From positions 1-64,000 of the forward strand of contig CAMECH010000014.1 of assembly GCA_945913015.1 (NCBI GenBank): DNA of 64,000 nucleotides, written 5' to 3'. This DNA is from an uncultured Bacteroides sp. GTDB lineage: Bacteria; Bacillota; Clostridia; Lachnospirales; Lachnospiraceae. Under the pieces are notes generated by a model. The model was not told the DNA's origin. It worked only from the letters and a program-made list of their open reading frames with translations, and searched no databases. Positions 24,553 through 33,337 of this stretch are shown here, piece by piece (position 1 is the first letter of the stretch; each line of letters opens with the position of its first letter). The translations under genes and the position numbers were made by a program.

Positions 24553-25845
24553 ATGGTAAAAGCAATCGTAGGTGCTAACTGGGGTGACGAAGGCAAGGGT
24601 AAGATTACCGATATGCTTGCTGAGGAGTCGGATATTATTGTAAGATTTCAGGGAGGAAGCAATGCAGGACATACAATAATCAATGATTATGGTAAGTTTG
24701 CACTTCATCTGCTTCCGTCAGGCGTTTTCTACAATCATACAACAAGTGTAATCGGCAATGGAGTAGCTCTTAATATTCCTTATCTTGTAAATGAGCTTAA
24801 GAGTCTTACCGACCGCAATGTTCCGATGCCTAAGATTCTGGTGTCAGACCGTGCACAGATTATGATGCCTTACCATGTTGATTTTGATACATACGAAGAG
24901 GCAAGACTTGCAGGAAAGTCATTTGGCTCAACAAAGTCAGGTATTGCACCTTTCTATTCAGACAAATATGCAAAGATTGGTTTTCAGGTAAGCGAGCTTT
25001 TTGACGAGGAAGCGCTCAAAGAGAAGGTTTACAGAGTTGTTGAGTATAAGAATATTATTCTTGAACACCTTTATCACAAGCCGGCAATGGACCCTGAAGA
25101 AATATTTAAGACATTGCTTTCATACAAGGAAATGGTTGCGCCATACGTTACAGATACATCAGCATTTCTGCATAAGGCGATTAAGGAGGGCAAGAATATT
25201 CTCCTTGAAGGTCAGCTTGGTGCATTGAAGGATCCTGATCACGGTATTTATCCTATGGTAACCTCATCATCAACACTTGCGGCATATGGTGCAATCGGAG
25301 CAGGTATCCCGGCAAGCGAGATTAAAGATGTTGTTACTGTTGTAAAGGCATATTCATCAGCCGTTGGAGCAGGTGCATTTGTAAGCGAAATCTTCGGCGA
25401 GGAAGCTGACGAGCTTAGAAAGCGCGGCGGTGACGGTGGTGAGTTCGGTGCAACAACAGGTCGCCCAAGAAGAATGGGATGGTTTGATGCAGTGGCAACA
25501 CGTTACGGTGTGCGTATGCAGGGAACAACAGAAGTTGCACTTACTGTTATTGATGTACTCGGATATCTGGATGAGATTCCAATGTGTGTGGGATATGAAA
25601 TCGACGGAAAGATTACAAAGGATTTCCCTACAACATACCAGCTTGAGAAGGCTAAACCGGTTCTTAAGACATTCCCCGGATGGAAATGCGATATCAGGGG
25701 AATTCAGAAATACGAAGACCTTCCTGTTGAATGCCGCAATTATATTGAGGCGATTGAGCAGGAGATTGAGGCTCCGATTACAATGGTTTCCAACGGACCG
25801 GGAAGACATGAGATTATCCACCGTGTAAGTAACTACGGCAAGTAA
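24553..25845 (+). CDS. purA: Adenylosuccinate synthetase
   Basis: 430 residues. It couples IMP and aspartate at the expense of GTP, the first step to AMP. Motifs: GANWGDEGKGKITD (phosphate loop with catalytic Asp), FQGGSNAGHTI (catalytic His), STKSGIAPFYSDKYAKIGFQV, LLEGQLGALKDPDHGIYPMVTSSS, GEFGATTGRPRRMGWFDAVATRY, and SNGPGRHEII. AATGGAGG lies before ATG. Monocistronic, with a terminator following. Confidence 0.97.
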   Translation: MVKAIVGANWGDEGKGKITDMLAEESDIIVRFQGGSNAGHTIINDYGKFALHLLPSGVFYNHTTSVIGNGVALNIPYLVNELKSLTDRNVPMPKILVSDRAQIMMPYHVDFDTYEEARLAGKSFGSTKSGIAPFYSDKYAKIGFQVSELFDEEALKEKVYRVVEYKNIILEHLYHKPAMDPEEIFKTLLSYKEMVAPYVTDTSAFLHKAIKEGKNILLEGQLGALKDPDHGIYPMVTSSSTLAAYGAIGAGIPASEIKDVVTVVKAYSSAVGAGAFVSEIFGEEADELRKRGGDGGEFGATTGRPRRMGWFDAVATRYGVRMQGTTEVALTVIDVLGYLDEIPMCVGYEIDGKITKDFPTTYQLEKAKPVLKTFPGWKCDIRGIQKYEDLPVECRNYIEAIEQEIEAPITMVSNGPGRHEIIHRVSNYGK

Positions 25846-25914
25846 TTAACAGATGAAAGTTCAATCGCGCCAACTTTGTATCAGCGTATGAATTAAAAAG
25901 AATTTAATAAAAAT

Positions 25915-25966
25915 AAGCGTTCAGAATGTCAGACTTAATTGTGACAATCAGGACGCTTTATTTATT
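25915..25966 (+). terminator. Likely terminator of purA
   Basis: AAGCGTTC and GGACGCTT pair around an inner GTC/GAC element, followed by TATTTATT. Confidence 0.65.
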
Positions 25967-26025
25967 ATCCATAGTTTACAGGCTTGTATCCGTAGCTTAT
26001 GCGCTTTATTCGCATTTCACACGTT

Positions 26026-26244
26026 TTATTTATCTTTGCCGGACAAGAATTTCCATGCAAGCATCATTGCGTAAAGTATAACCGGAAGTCCGATTGTAGC
26101 AATTATGCAGCCCTGGAACAAAAGCTTCGCCTCCGGACTTTGCATAAATGCAAGCACAAGAGTGACGAGGTATAGGGCGACAAGTATTATTACAACTATC
26201 AGAGCGCCAATGCGTTTTAATTTGTCCATACCGGATTTATTCAT
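26026..26244 (-). CDS. Small two-span membrane protein, unknown
   Basis: 72 residues: a basic start (MNKSGMDKLKR), a hydrophobic span (about 12-34), a short polar loop with a Pro-Glu turn, a second span (about 42-66) and a basic tail GKDK. No clear Shine-Dalgarno precedes the ATG, which lowers confidence, but the segment pattern is gene-like and it is divergent from the ligase gene with a normal promoter gap. I do not recognise a family. Confidence 0.6.
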   Translation of the reverse strand: MNKSGMDKLKRIGALIVVIILVALYLVTLVLAFMQSPEAKLLFQGCIIATIGLPVILYAMMLAWKFLSGKDK

Positions 26245-26332
26245 AATTATTTTTTACACTATGCCTTTCATAAAATTTTATAATATGTTATCATTATATA
26301 TCATTGGTTTATTATGCGCAAGGGAGGTTGCA

Positions 26333-27856
26333 ATGGCGATTAACGTACTGGAATTTCTTGAAAATTCCGCAAGAAATAATGGGGCAAAGACTGCGTGTGC
26401 AGATGAAAATGAATCTTACAGTTATGATGCACTCTTAGACTATGCGCAGCGCATTGGCTCCGCACTTATTGAGGTGACAGATGTAAGAAAACCGGTTCCT
26501 GTGTTTATGGACAAGGGCTGTAAAGCACTTGCTGCATTTATGGGGGCTGCATATGCAGGCTGTTTTTATGTGATGCTTGACCCGACGCAACCGCCTGCAA
26601 GACTGGATACAATTCTTGATACACTTAATGCCGACATAATGGTTGTTGATGAGAAGTCAGCGGCAAAAGTTGAAAAGCTCGCATTTACAGGAAAAGTACT
26701 CAGTGTGGACGAGCTTATGGACCATATTATTGACGAGCCGGAGCTTGAGGATGTAAGAGAGCAGGCACTTGATATTGACCCGCTGTATTCGATATTTACA
26801 TCAGGCTCAACAGGAGTTCCGAAGGGGGTAATTGTAAGCCACCGTTCGGTAATCGATTTTATAGGATATTTCACAAAGTTATTTAATATAACGGCTGATG
26901 ATGTAATGGGAAATCAGGCACCGTTTGATTTTGATGTATCGGTTAAGGATATTTATTCATGCCTTTACACGGGAGCCACCCTGCAGATTATTCCTAAGAA
27001 ATTCTTCTCATTTCCTACAAAGCTTCTTGATTACCTTGAAGAGAGAAAGGTTACAACGCTTGTGTGGGCTGTATCGGCTCTTTGCATTGTGACGACACTT
27101 AACGGTTTTGAGTATAAGCGCCCGCAGTATATTAATAAAGTGATTTTCAGCGGTGAGGTAATGCCGATAAAGCATCTGAATGCATGGAGAGAGCAGTATC
27201 CTTCAGCAATGTTTGTCAATGTATACGGCCCTACGGAAATTACATGCAACTGTACATATTACATAGTGGACAGAGAATTCGGACTGGACGATACGCTTCC
27301 TATGGGAAAAGCATTTCCTAACGAGAAGGTGTTCCTGCTTGATGATGACGATGTCCTTGTGACAAAGGATACACCGGGAAAGCTTGGCGAAATATGTGTT
27401 TCGGGAACGGCACTTTCACTGGGATATTACAGAAACTGGGAAAAGACGGACGCTGCATTTGTGCAGAATCCGCTTAATGACAGGTATATTGAGATGATTT
27501 ACCGCTCAGGCGATTTGGGATATTACAACGAAAGCGGTGAGCTGTGCTTTTCTTCACGCAAGGATTTCCAGATTAAGCATATGGGGCACAGAATTGAGCT
27601 TGGCGAGATAGAGGCGGCAATGGGAGCTGTTGATAATGTAGTAAGAAGCTGCTGCATTTTTGATACAGACGAGAATAAAATCATTGGCTTTTATGAAGGG
27701 GACACCGACAAGAAGACGCTCACCAAGACGCTTTCTGAGAAGCTGCCTAAGTTTATGATTCCGAGTGTATTTTGTCAGGTTGCTTCAATGCCGATAACGA
27801 AGAATGGTAAGATTGACCGTAAGAAGCTGATGGAGGATTACAAGAGTGAAGGCTGA
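26333..27856 (+). CDS. Amino-acid adenylating ligase (DltA / NRPS A-domain type)
   Basis: 507 residues from the ATG after GGGAGG; the frame extends upstream without a start signal. ANL-superfamily core motifs: YSIFTSGSTGVPKGVIVSHRS (A3), NVYGPTEITCNCTYY (A5), GELCFSSRKDFQIKHMGHRIELGEIE (A7-A8), and the catalytic Lys in ITKNGKIDRKKL (A10). Closest in look to DltA, which activates D-Ala for a carrier protein. No dltB or dltD is nearby; instead it overlaps by 11 nt a PLP decarboxylase, and a carrier protein follows. It likely adenylates an amino acid and loads it on the carrier at 29216. Confidence 0.88.
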   Translation: MAINVLEFLENSARNNGAKTACADENESYSYDALLDYAQRIGSALIEVTDVRKPVPVFMDKGCKALAAFMGAAYAGCFYVMLDPTQPPARLDTILDTLNADIMVVDEKSAAKVEKLAFTGKVLSVDELMDHIIDEPELEDVREQALDIDPLYSIFTSGSTGVPKGVIVSHRSVIDFIGYFTKLFNITADDVMGNQAPFDFDVSVKDIYSCLYTGATLQIIPKKFFSFPTKLLDYLEERKVTTLVWAVSALCIVTTLNGFEYKRPQYINKVIFSGEVMPIKHLNAWREQYPSAMFVNVYGPTEITCNCTYYIVDREFGLDDTLPMGKAFPNEKVFLLDDDDVLVTKDTPGKLGEICVSGTALSLGYYRNWEKTDAAFVQNPLNDRYIEMIYRSGDLGYYNESGELCFSSRKDFQIKHMGHRIELGEIEAAMGAVDNVVRSCCIFDTDENKIIGFYEGDTDKKTLTKTLSEKLPKFMIPSVFCQVASMPITKNGKIDRKKLMEDYKSEG

Positions 27857-29105
27857 TATTTTGAAGGAAATTGCAAATGACTTTGGTACGCCGTCATATG
27901 TGTTTGACATTGACGAGCTTGCAGACAGAATTAGGCGTATCCGTGAGATTCTTGGGGAAGATATTAATGTGCTTTATGCCATGAAGGCCAATCCGTTTCT
28001 GGTAAATGCAATGAAAAATATAGGGGCAAGATTTGAGGTATGCTCACCCGGAGAATTTGCAATCTGCGAGAATGAAAATGTAGACATGAAAAATATAGTG
28101 CTGTCCGGTGTTAATAAAGAAAAAGAAGACATCGAATACGTCATGGATGAGTGCGGCGGAGTCGGTATCTATACTGTTGAGTCAATAAGGCAGTTCCAGC
28201 TCCTTGCATCGCTTGCCGAGGCAAGAAAAACTCAGATTCATGTTCTTCTGCGTGTGACGAGCGGCAACCAGTTCGGACTTGATGAAGAGGATATTGAAAA
28301 GATAGTTTCAACACGCGACAGATATCCGTATGTTGATATCCGCGGAATACAGTGTTATACAGGAACACAGAAGAAAAAAATTGACCACATCGAAAAAGAG
28401 ATAGACTGGCTTGACGGACTCTGTGACAGACTTCTTGAAAAGTATGGCTTTAAAGCGGTTGAACTTGAGTATGGTCCGGGACTTCCGGTTTCATATTTTG
28501 AACCTGATGTTGACAATGACAGTCACACGATGCTTGAAGCATTTGCAAGAAAGCTGGATGAAATCAGGGGAAAGTACGAAATCTCTCTTGAGATGGGGCG
28601 TTACATAGCTGCAACATGCGGTGTATTTCTTACAAGAATAGAGGATATGAAATACAACAAAGGGCAGAAATACTGTATAGTTGACGGCGGAATTAACCAT
28701 ATCAATTACTACGGACAGACGATGGCGATGAAGATACCTGTGATTGAGCATATTCCAATGCAGCCTGCCAAAGAGAAAGAATTTGCCGTAAACGAGGCAC
28801 AGGCCATGCTCGCAGATGATTTAAATGAGGCTGCCAAAGGCGCACAGCACTGGAATATATGCGGTTCACTGTGCACGGTTGGAGATGTGGTTGTAAAAAA
28901 TCTCGAGCTTGAAAATGCTAAAATCGGTGATATGCTTGTATTCCACAATATCGGGGCATATTCGGTGACAGAAGGAATCTATCTTTTCTTAAGCCGTAAC
29001 CTGCCTAATATTATAGAATACAGTAAAGAGAGCGGAGCGGTGCTTCTTCGAGGGCAGGAACCTACATATGTAATTAACAGCCGCAATAGCGATATTTATG
29101 CATAA
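27846..29105 (+). CDS. Fold-III PLP-dependent decarboxylase (LysA/BtrK-like)
   Basis: 419 residues from a GTG that overlaps the ligase gene end. The PLP Lys is in VLYAMKANPF; other landmarks are FEVCSPGEF, LEYGPGLPVSYFEP, LEMGRYIAATCGVFLTRI, VDGGINHINYYGQ, ICGSLCTVGDVV and FHNIGAYS. This is the diaminopimelate/ornithine decarboxylase fold, but the usual GFHCHIGSQ is GIQCYTGTQ and the motif around the second active-site Cys reads CGSLCTVGDVV. Its tight linkage to a ligase and a carrier protein recalls butirosin BtrK, which decarboxylates an amino acid while it is bound to a carrier. A role as free-standing LysA for lysine synthesis cannot be excluded. Confidence 0.85.
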   Translation: MKADILKEIANDFGTPSYVFDIDELADRIRRIREILGEDINVLYAMKANPFLVNAMKNIGARFEVCSPGEFAICENENVDMKNIVLSGVNKEKEDIEYVMDECGGVGIYTVESIRQFQLLASLAEARKTQIHVLLRVTSGNQFGLDEEDIEKIVSTRDRYPYVDIRGIQCYTGTQKKKIDHIEKEIDWLDGLCDRLLEKYGFKAVELEYGPGLPVSYFEPDVDNDSHTMLEAFARKLDEIRGKYEISLEMGRYIAATCGVFLTRIEDMKYNKGQKYCIVDGGINHINYYGQTMAMKIPVIEHIPMQPAKEKEFAVNEAQAMLADDLNEAAKGAQHWNICGSLCTVGDVVVKNLELENAKIGDMLVFHNIGAYSVTEGIYLFLSRNLPNIIEYSKESGAVLLRGQEPTYVINSRNSDIYA

Positions 29106-29150
29106 ACCATGAAGAAATTCATAATTAATCATTAATTATTGAAAAAGGTC

Positions 29151-29179
29151 TTGACTATATGTATAAAACACCATATTAT
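29151..29179 (+). promoter_or_regulatory. Promoter of the carrier-protein gene
   Basis: TTGACT (29151-29156), 17-bp spacer, TATTAT (29174-29179). The carrier can thus be transcribed apart from the ligase and decarboxylase. Confidence 0.75.
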
Positions 29180-29215
29180 TGTGTTGTTATTTCTAAATAA
29201 AGGAAGGTATGCGAC

Positions 29216-29440
29216 ATGGATGAATTACTTGATATTCTTACAGAGGTAAACGCAGATGTTGATTTTGAAACGTGCGATACGTTAATCGATGATGGAATTC
29301 TTGACTCATTTGACATCGTAAATATTGTTGGTGAATTAAATGATGCATTTGATATCGAGATTACTCCTGCGGATATCGTGCCTGAGAACTTTAACTCAGC
29401 AGAAGCAATGTGGGATATGATTAAGAGACTTCAGGATTAA
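29216..29440 (+). CDS. Acyl/peptidyl carrier protein
   Basis: 74 residues, acidic, four-helix carrier size. The phosphopantetheine attachment Ser is in DDGILDSFDIVNIVGELNDAF, followed by IEITPADIVPENFNS. This resembles DltC and stand-alone PCPs more than fatty-acid ACP, whose site is usually DSLD. It probably receives the amino acid activated by the ligase at 26333. GGAAGG precedes the ATG. Confidence 0.9.
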   Translation: MDELLDILTEVNADVDFETCDTLIDDGILDSFDIVNIVGELNDAFDIEITPADIVPENFNSAEAMWDMIKRLQD

Positions 29441-29472
29441 TGGGCAATTCATGCATAATATGTCAGATTATT

Positions 29473-29503
29473 CGTGAGGCCTGCTAAGAGAGCAAACCTC
29501 ACG
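29473..29503. terminator. Hairpin between convergent carrier and membrane-protein genes
   Basis: CGTGAGG and CCTCACG form a 7-bp stem with a 17-nt loop. No T-run follows on either strand, so terminator function is only probable. Confidence 0.4.
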
Positions 29504-29512
29504 GTATTCTGA

Positions 29513-29947
29513 TTACCTGACTCTGCATTTCTCAAGTGCACTGTCGATAGCCTTGAGTATCATGGTTGCAGTGTATTTGTTTTCGGAAGAATAAGTAACA
29601 CCTTCGACTCCGTCGTTTTCAATGACGGAGTTTTTTATTTCCTCAAACGAGTTCTGTATCAGAGGATACATTGTTGTTACAGTCTCTGACACGTTCACCA
29701 TTTCAATGTTATTAATATTGTTTTCGTCCACAGTTACGCGGATATCAACAGGGTTTCCATTGAGAGTGACCGAAGAGGAATATACACCTGCAGCATAGCG
29801 GCCGGAAGGTGTGGACTGCTCGCCTGAGTTTTTGTTCATGAATGCAATGATAAGAAATGCAATCAGGATTAAGGCGATAATGGAAAGAATGACTGCCGCA
29901 ATCAGTTCCTTGCACTTGATTACGATGATACGGGTTTTTGTACTCAT
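29513..29947 (-). CDS. Membrane-anchored FMN-binding-domain-like protein
   Basis: 144 residues: a basic N-terminus, one span (about 16-38), then an extracytoplasmic domain that resembles FMN_bind. It shows RYAAGVYSSSVTLNGNPVDIRVTVDENNINNIEMVNVSET, later VEGVTYSSENKYTATMILKAIDSALEKC. The SGATxTS flavinylation motif is degenerate (GVTYSSEN), so covalent FMN is doubtful. Function unknown. It points toward the carrier gene and is divergent from addB. Confidence 0.55.
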   Translation of the reverse strand: MSTKTRIIVIKCKELIAAVILSIIALILIAFLIIAFMNKNSGEQSTPSGRYAAGVYSSSVTLNGNPVDIRVTVDENNINNIEMVNVSETVTTMYPLIQNSFEEIKNSVIENDGVEGVTYSSENKYTATMILKAIDSALEKCRVR

Positions 29948-30067
29948 GGACGCTGCCTTTCAAAATATTATCGATTGTTATTATGATATTCTAAATAAAT
30001 GAAAAATATGATATTCTAGACTAAGATATTAACAGACAATTTCAAAACATTCAGAAAAGAGGTAAGT

Positions 30068-33000
30068 ATGGCGCTTAATCTGATACTTGGCGGTTCCGGT
30101 ACAGGCAAATCGCATTTATTATATAATCGTATAATTGAAGAATCGGGGAAAAATCCGGATAAAAATTTTCTTGTGATAGTACCTGAGCAGTATACAATGG
30201 CTACACAGAAAAAACTGGTGCAGCTTCATCCAAACCATGCCATTATGCAGATAGACATACTGAGCTTTCAAAGGCTTGCCGGGAGGGTTTTTGCAGAGCT
30301 TGGACTTGAAGGACATACGGTGCTTGATGATACCGGGAAAAATCTTATCATACGCAAGGTTATGGAAAAACACAGAAAAGAGCTTGCGGTTTTTGCCGGT
30401 AATTTTGATAAGAATGGTTTTGTGTCTGAGGTAAAATCCGTTATATCTGAGTTTTTACAGTATTCAATTAAGCCAAATGACTTGCCGGGAATAATCGCAT
30501 CAGTATCAAAAAGTCCTGCGCTTGTGGATAAGCTGTCCGATATAAACACGGTTTACAGCGCATTTATGGAATATATTGAGCAGGATTACATAACCTCTGA
30601 AGGAATACTCGGACTTCTTGCCGGACATGCAAAGGATTCGGAGATTATCCGAGGAAGCGTCATTGCAATTGACGGATTTACGGGGTTTACGCCTGTACAG
30701 TATGACCTGATTGGACAACTGCTTTCAGTGGCGGAGGATGTTTATGTTACAGTTACAATAGACAGTAATGAGAAAGTAAATGTACGTGACGGAATTGAGA
30801 ATCTATTTGCACTCAGCAAGGAAACTATTGCGTCGCTTCTTCGCCTTGCCGATGAGCAAAGAATCCGTGTCGCACCTTACATAATGTGCGAAGATGCGCA
30901 CAGATTCAAAACGGCAGAAGACATACATTTCCTCGAAAAAAATCTGTTCAGATATAATCATGAAAAATACAATAAAGAGCCTGAACACATCAGATTATAC
31001 TGCGGTGAGAACCCAAAGGATGAGATAAAATATGCGGCGGGCAAAATCCTTGAACTTACGCGAAACGAAGGACTGCGTTACCGCGATATAGCGGTAGTGT
31101 CGGCAGATATTGAAAGCTATGGCAGCCTTGCGGCAAATATATTTGAACAGAATGATATACCCGTATTTGTTGATTATAAGCGCTCAATCATGGGAAATCC
31201 GATGATTGAGTTTATTCGCAGTGCAATGAAAGTAGTAGAAACCAACTATTCATATGAAAGTGTCTTCAGATTCCTGCGCACAGGAATTACAGGGCTTGAG
31301 AAAGAAGAAATTGATATGATGGAAAATTACTGCCTTGCGCTTGGAATCCGCGGCTACAGGAAATGGCATTCACAGTGGGACGGCAATTATCTGAAAAAAA
31401 ACAGTGCAAAGGCGGATTTGAGTATTCTTAATGAGCAAAGATATCGTGTCGTAAAAATGTTTGAGCCGCTTGAGGAAGGGTATAACGGTGCGGACAAAGG
31501 TAAGGTTAAGGTCTTGGAAATGCTTACCGCGCTGTACAGATTTGTATCGGAGGCAGGTGTTGAATCCAAAATGCTTGAGCTTGCACAAAGCCTTGAGAAT
31601 GAAGGCGAAATGGCACTTTCCTCCCAGTACAGACAGATTTACGCAAAAGTAATGGAACTGCTTGATAAAATCAACGGGCTTCTTGGTGATGAAATAATCG
31701 ATAAAAAAGAATTTGCAAAAATATTTGATGCGGGACTTGAGGAAATCAAGGTGGGGCTCATACCTCCCACGGCAGACTGCGTGCTTGTCGGAGATATGGA
31801 AAGGACAAGGCTTGACAACATTAAGGTGCTGTTTTTTGCAGGAGTGAATGACGGTATTGTGCCAAAGAAGAAGGAAAATAAAGGCATACTGTCGGAGCTT
31901 GACAGGCATACGCTGCAGAATGCGGATGTGGTGCTTTCCCCGGATGCCGGAAAGAAAACGTTTATTGACAGGTTTTATCTGTATGTCAATATGACAAAGC
32001 CGTCAGACATGCTCTATCTGACTTATTCGGTAAACGCGCAGGACGGGAAAAGCATTCGTCCTTCGTATCTTATTCACACTGTATATAAAATGTTTCCGCA
32101 AATCATAACAGAAAAGTTTACAAATTCAACAAGTGATGCATGGCTTACAATACCTAAGGCGGCAAGAGTCTGGGATAAGATTAACCATGACGAGGGAATT
32201 GATAAGGATGCTGCCGCCGAGCTTTATGGTAAAGAGATGAATGAGAGTGTCACAAGACTTGAGCAGTTCGCATCGTGTGAGTTTGCACATTTCTTAAAAT
32301 ACGGTCTTGAGATTGCAGAGAGGGAAGAATATAAGATACAGGCGAGCGATACAGGCTCAATCCTGCACCGGTCGATGGAGCGTATTTCATGCGAGATGGT
32401 TAAGTCAGGGGAAGATTTTGTAAAAATGAGTGATGAGCAGAGAAAAGAGCTTGTCGGCAGAATTGTTACAGAGGTTGCGGCTGAATATGGTAATTCAATA
32501 TTTAACAACAGCAGCCGCAATGAATATATGATTGAAAAGGTCAGGGTTTTAGCCGACAGGACAGTGTGGGCGGCAGGAAAGCAGCTTGCCTGTGAGCAGT
32601 TTGTACCGGAGAGCTTTGAAGTGCGTTTTTCACTGCCGCTAGAGGTCACAAACAAAAAACATACAATTAATCTTGTGGGAAGCATAGACAGAATAGATGT
32701 ATGTGAGGATGATGAAAATGTCTATGTAAAGGTTATTGATTATAAAACGGGCAGTGACAAATTTTCTCTTTACAAAACATACTACGGACTGAAACTGCAG
32801 CTTATGACATATATGACGGCGGCACTTGAATATGAAAAAAGAAAGCATCCGGAAAAGACGGCAGTGCCTGCGGGGGCATTTTACTTCGGCGTTGATAATC
32901 CGATAGTTGATGCAGATTCAGACCCGGACAAGGTTGAGCAAAAAATCCTTAAAGAACTGTCATATGACGGGCTTGTCAACGGACAGCTTCCGGAAGATGT

Positions 33001-33337
33001 GCTTGGAAGCAGCGCTGATGCGGTTAAGGCGGACAGCCATATAACAACTAAGCAGTTTGATGTACTCTCAAAGCATGTGTTTGAAACAATGAATAAAATG
33101 ACAGATTCAATGGTTAAAGGAAATGCATCGGTGAATCCGCTGACTGATGGCGGAACCGATTCCTGTACATATTGCGGATACAGGGCAGTTTGCGGATTTT
33201 ACAGCGATTTGCCGGGTAATTCACTGAGAAGAGTAAAGCATTTGAAGGACTCGGAAGTGTGGGAAGAATTGTTTATGGAAAGAGAGGGCGCGTCTGATGG
33301 CGAGAAACTGGACAGGACAACAGAAGAGAGCGATTGA
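30068..33337 (+). CDS. addB: AddAB helicase-nuclease, AddB subunit
   Basis: 1,089 residues. With AddA it resects double-strand ends for RecA loading. Walker A GGSGTGKS at residues 8-15. The nuclease domain near the C-terminus has RIDVCEDDENVYVKVIDYKTGS (catalytic Asp and Lys). The four Fe-S cysteines are present: C737 in ASCEFAHF, and C1033, C1036, C1042 in CTYCGYRAVCGF. RBS AAGAGG. The 3' end overlaps addA by 41 nt, so translation is coupled. Two nearby TATTCTA-containing copies upstream (ATGATATTCTA near 29981 and 30007) may be promoter elements. Confidence 0.96.
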   Translation: MALNLILGGSGTGKSHLLYNRIIEESGKNPDKNFLVIVPEQYTMATQKKLVQLHPNHAIMQIDILSFQRLAGRVFAELGLEGHTVLDDTGKNLIIRKVMEKHRKELAVFAGNFDKNGFVSEVKSVISEFLQYSIKPNDLPGIIASVSKSPALVDKLSDINTVYSAFMEYIEQDYITSEGILGLLAGHAKDSEIIRGSVIAIDGFTGFTPVQYDLIGQLLSVAEDVYVTVTIDSNEKVNVRDGIENLFALSKETIASLLRLADEQRIRVAPYIMCEDAHRFKTAEDIHFLEKNLFRYNHEKYNKEPEHIRLYCGENPKDEIKYAAGKILELTRNEGLRYRDIAVVSADIESYGSLAANIFEQNDIPVFVDYKRSIMGNPMIEFIRSAMKVVETNYSYESVFRFLRTGITGLEKEEIDMMENYCLALGIRGYRKWHSQWDGNYLKKNSAKADLSILNEQRYRVVKMFEPLEEGYNGADKGKVKVLEMLTALYRFVSEAGVESKMLELAQSLENEGEMALSSQYRQIYAKVMELLDKINGLLGDEIIDKKEFAKIFDAGLEEIKVGLIPPTADCVLVGDMERTRLDNIKVLFFAGVNDGIVPKKKENKGILSELDRHTLQNADVVLSPDAGKKTFIDRFYLYVNMTKPSDMLYLTYSVNAQDGKSIRPSYLIHTVYKMFPQIITEKFTNSTSDAWLTIPKAARVWDKINHDEGIDKDAAAELYGKEMNESVTRLEQFASCEFAHFLKYGLEIAEREEYKIQASDTGSILHRSMERISCEMVKSGEDFVKMSDEQRKELVGRIVTEVAAEYGNSIFNNSSRNEYMIEKVRVLADRTVWAAGKQLACEQFVPESFEVRFSLPLEVTNKKHTINLVGSIDRIDVCEDDENVYVKVIDYKTGSDKFSLYKTYYGLKLQLMTYMTAALEYEKRKHPEKTAVPAGAFYFGVDNPIVDADSDPDKVEQKILKELSYDGLVNGQLPEDVLGSSADAVKADSHITTKQFDVLSKHVFETMNKMTDSMVKGNASVNPLTDGGTDSCTYCGYRAVCGFYSDLPGNSLRRVKHLKDSEVWEELFMEREGASDGEKLDRTTEESD

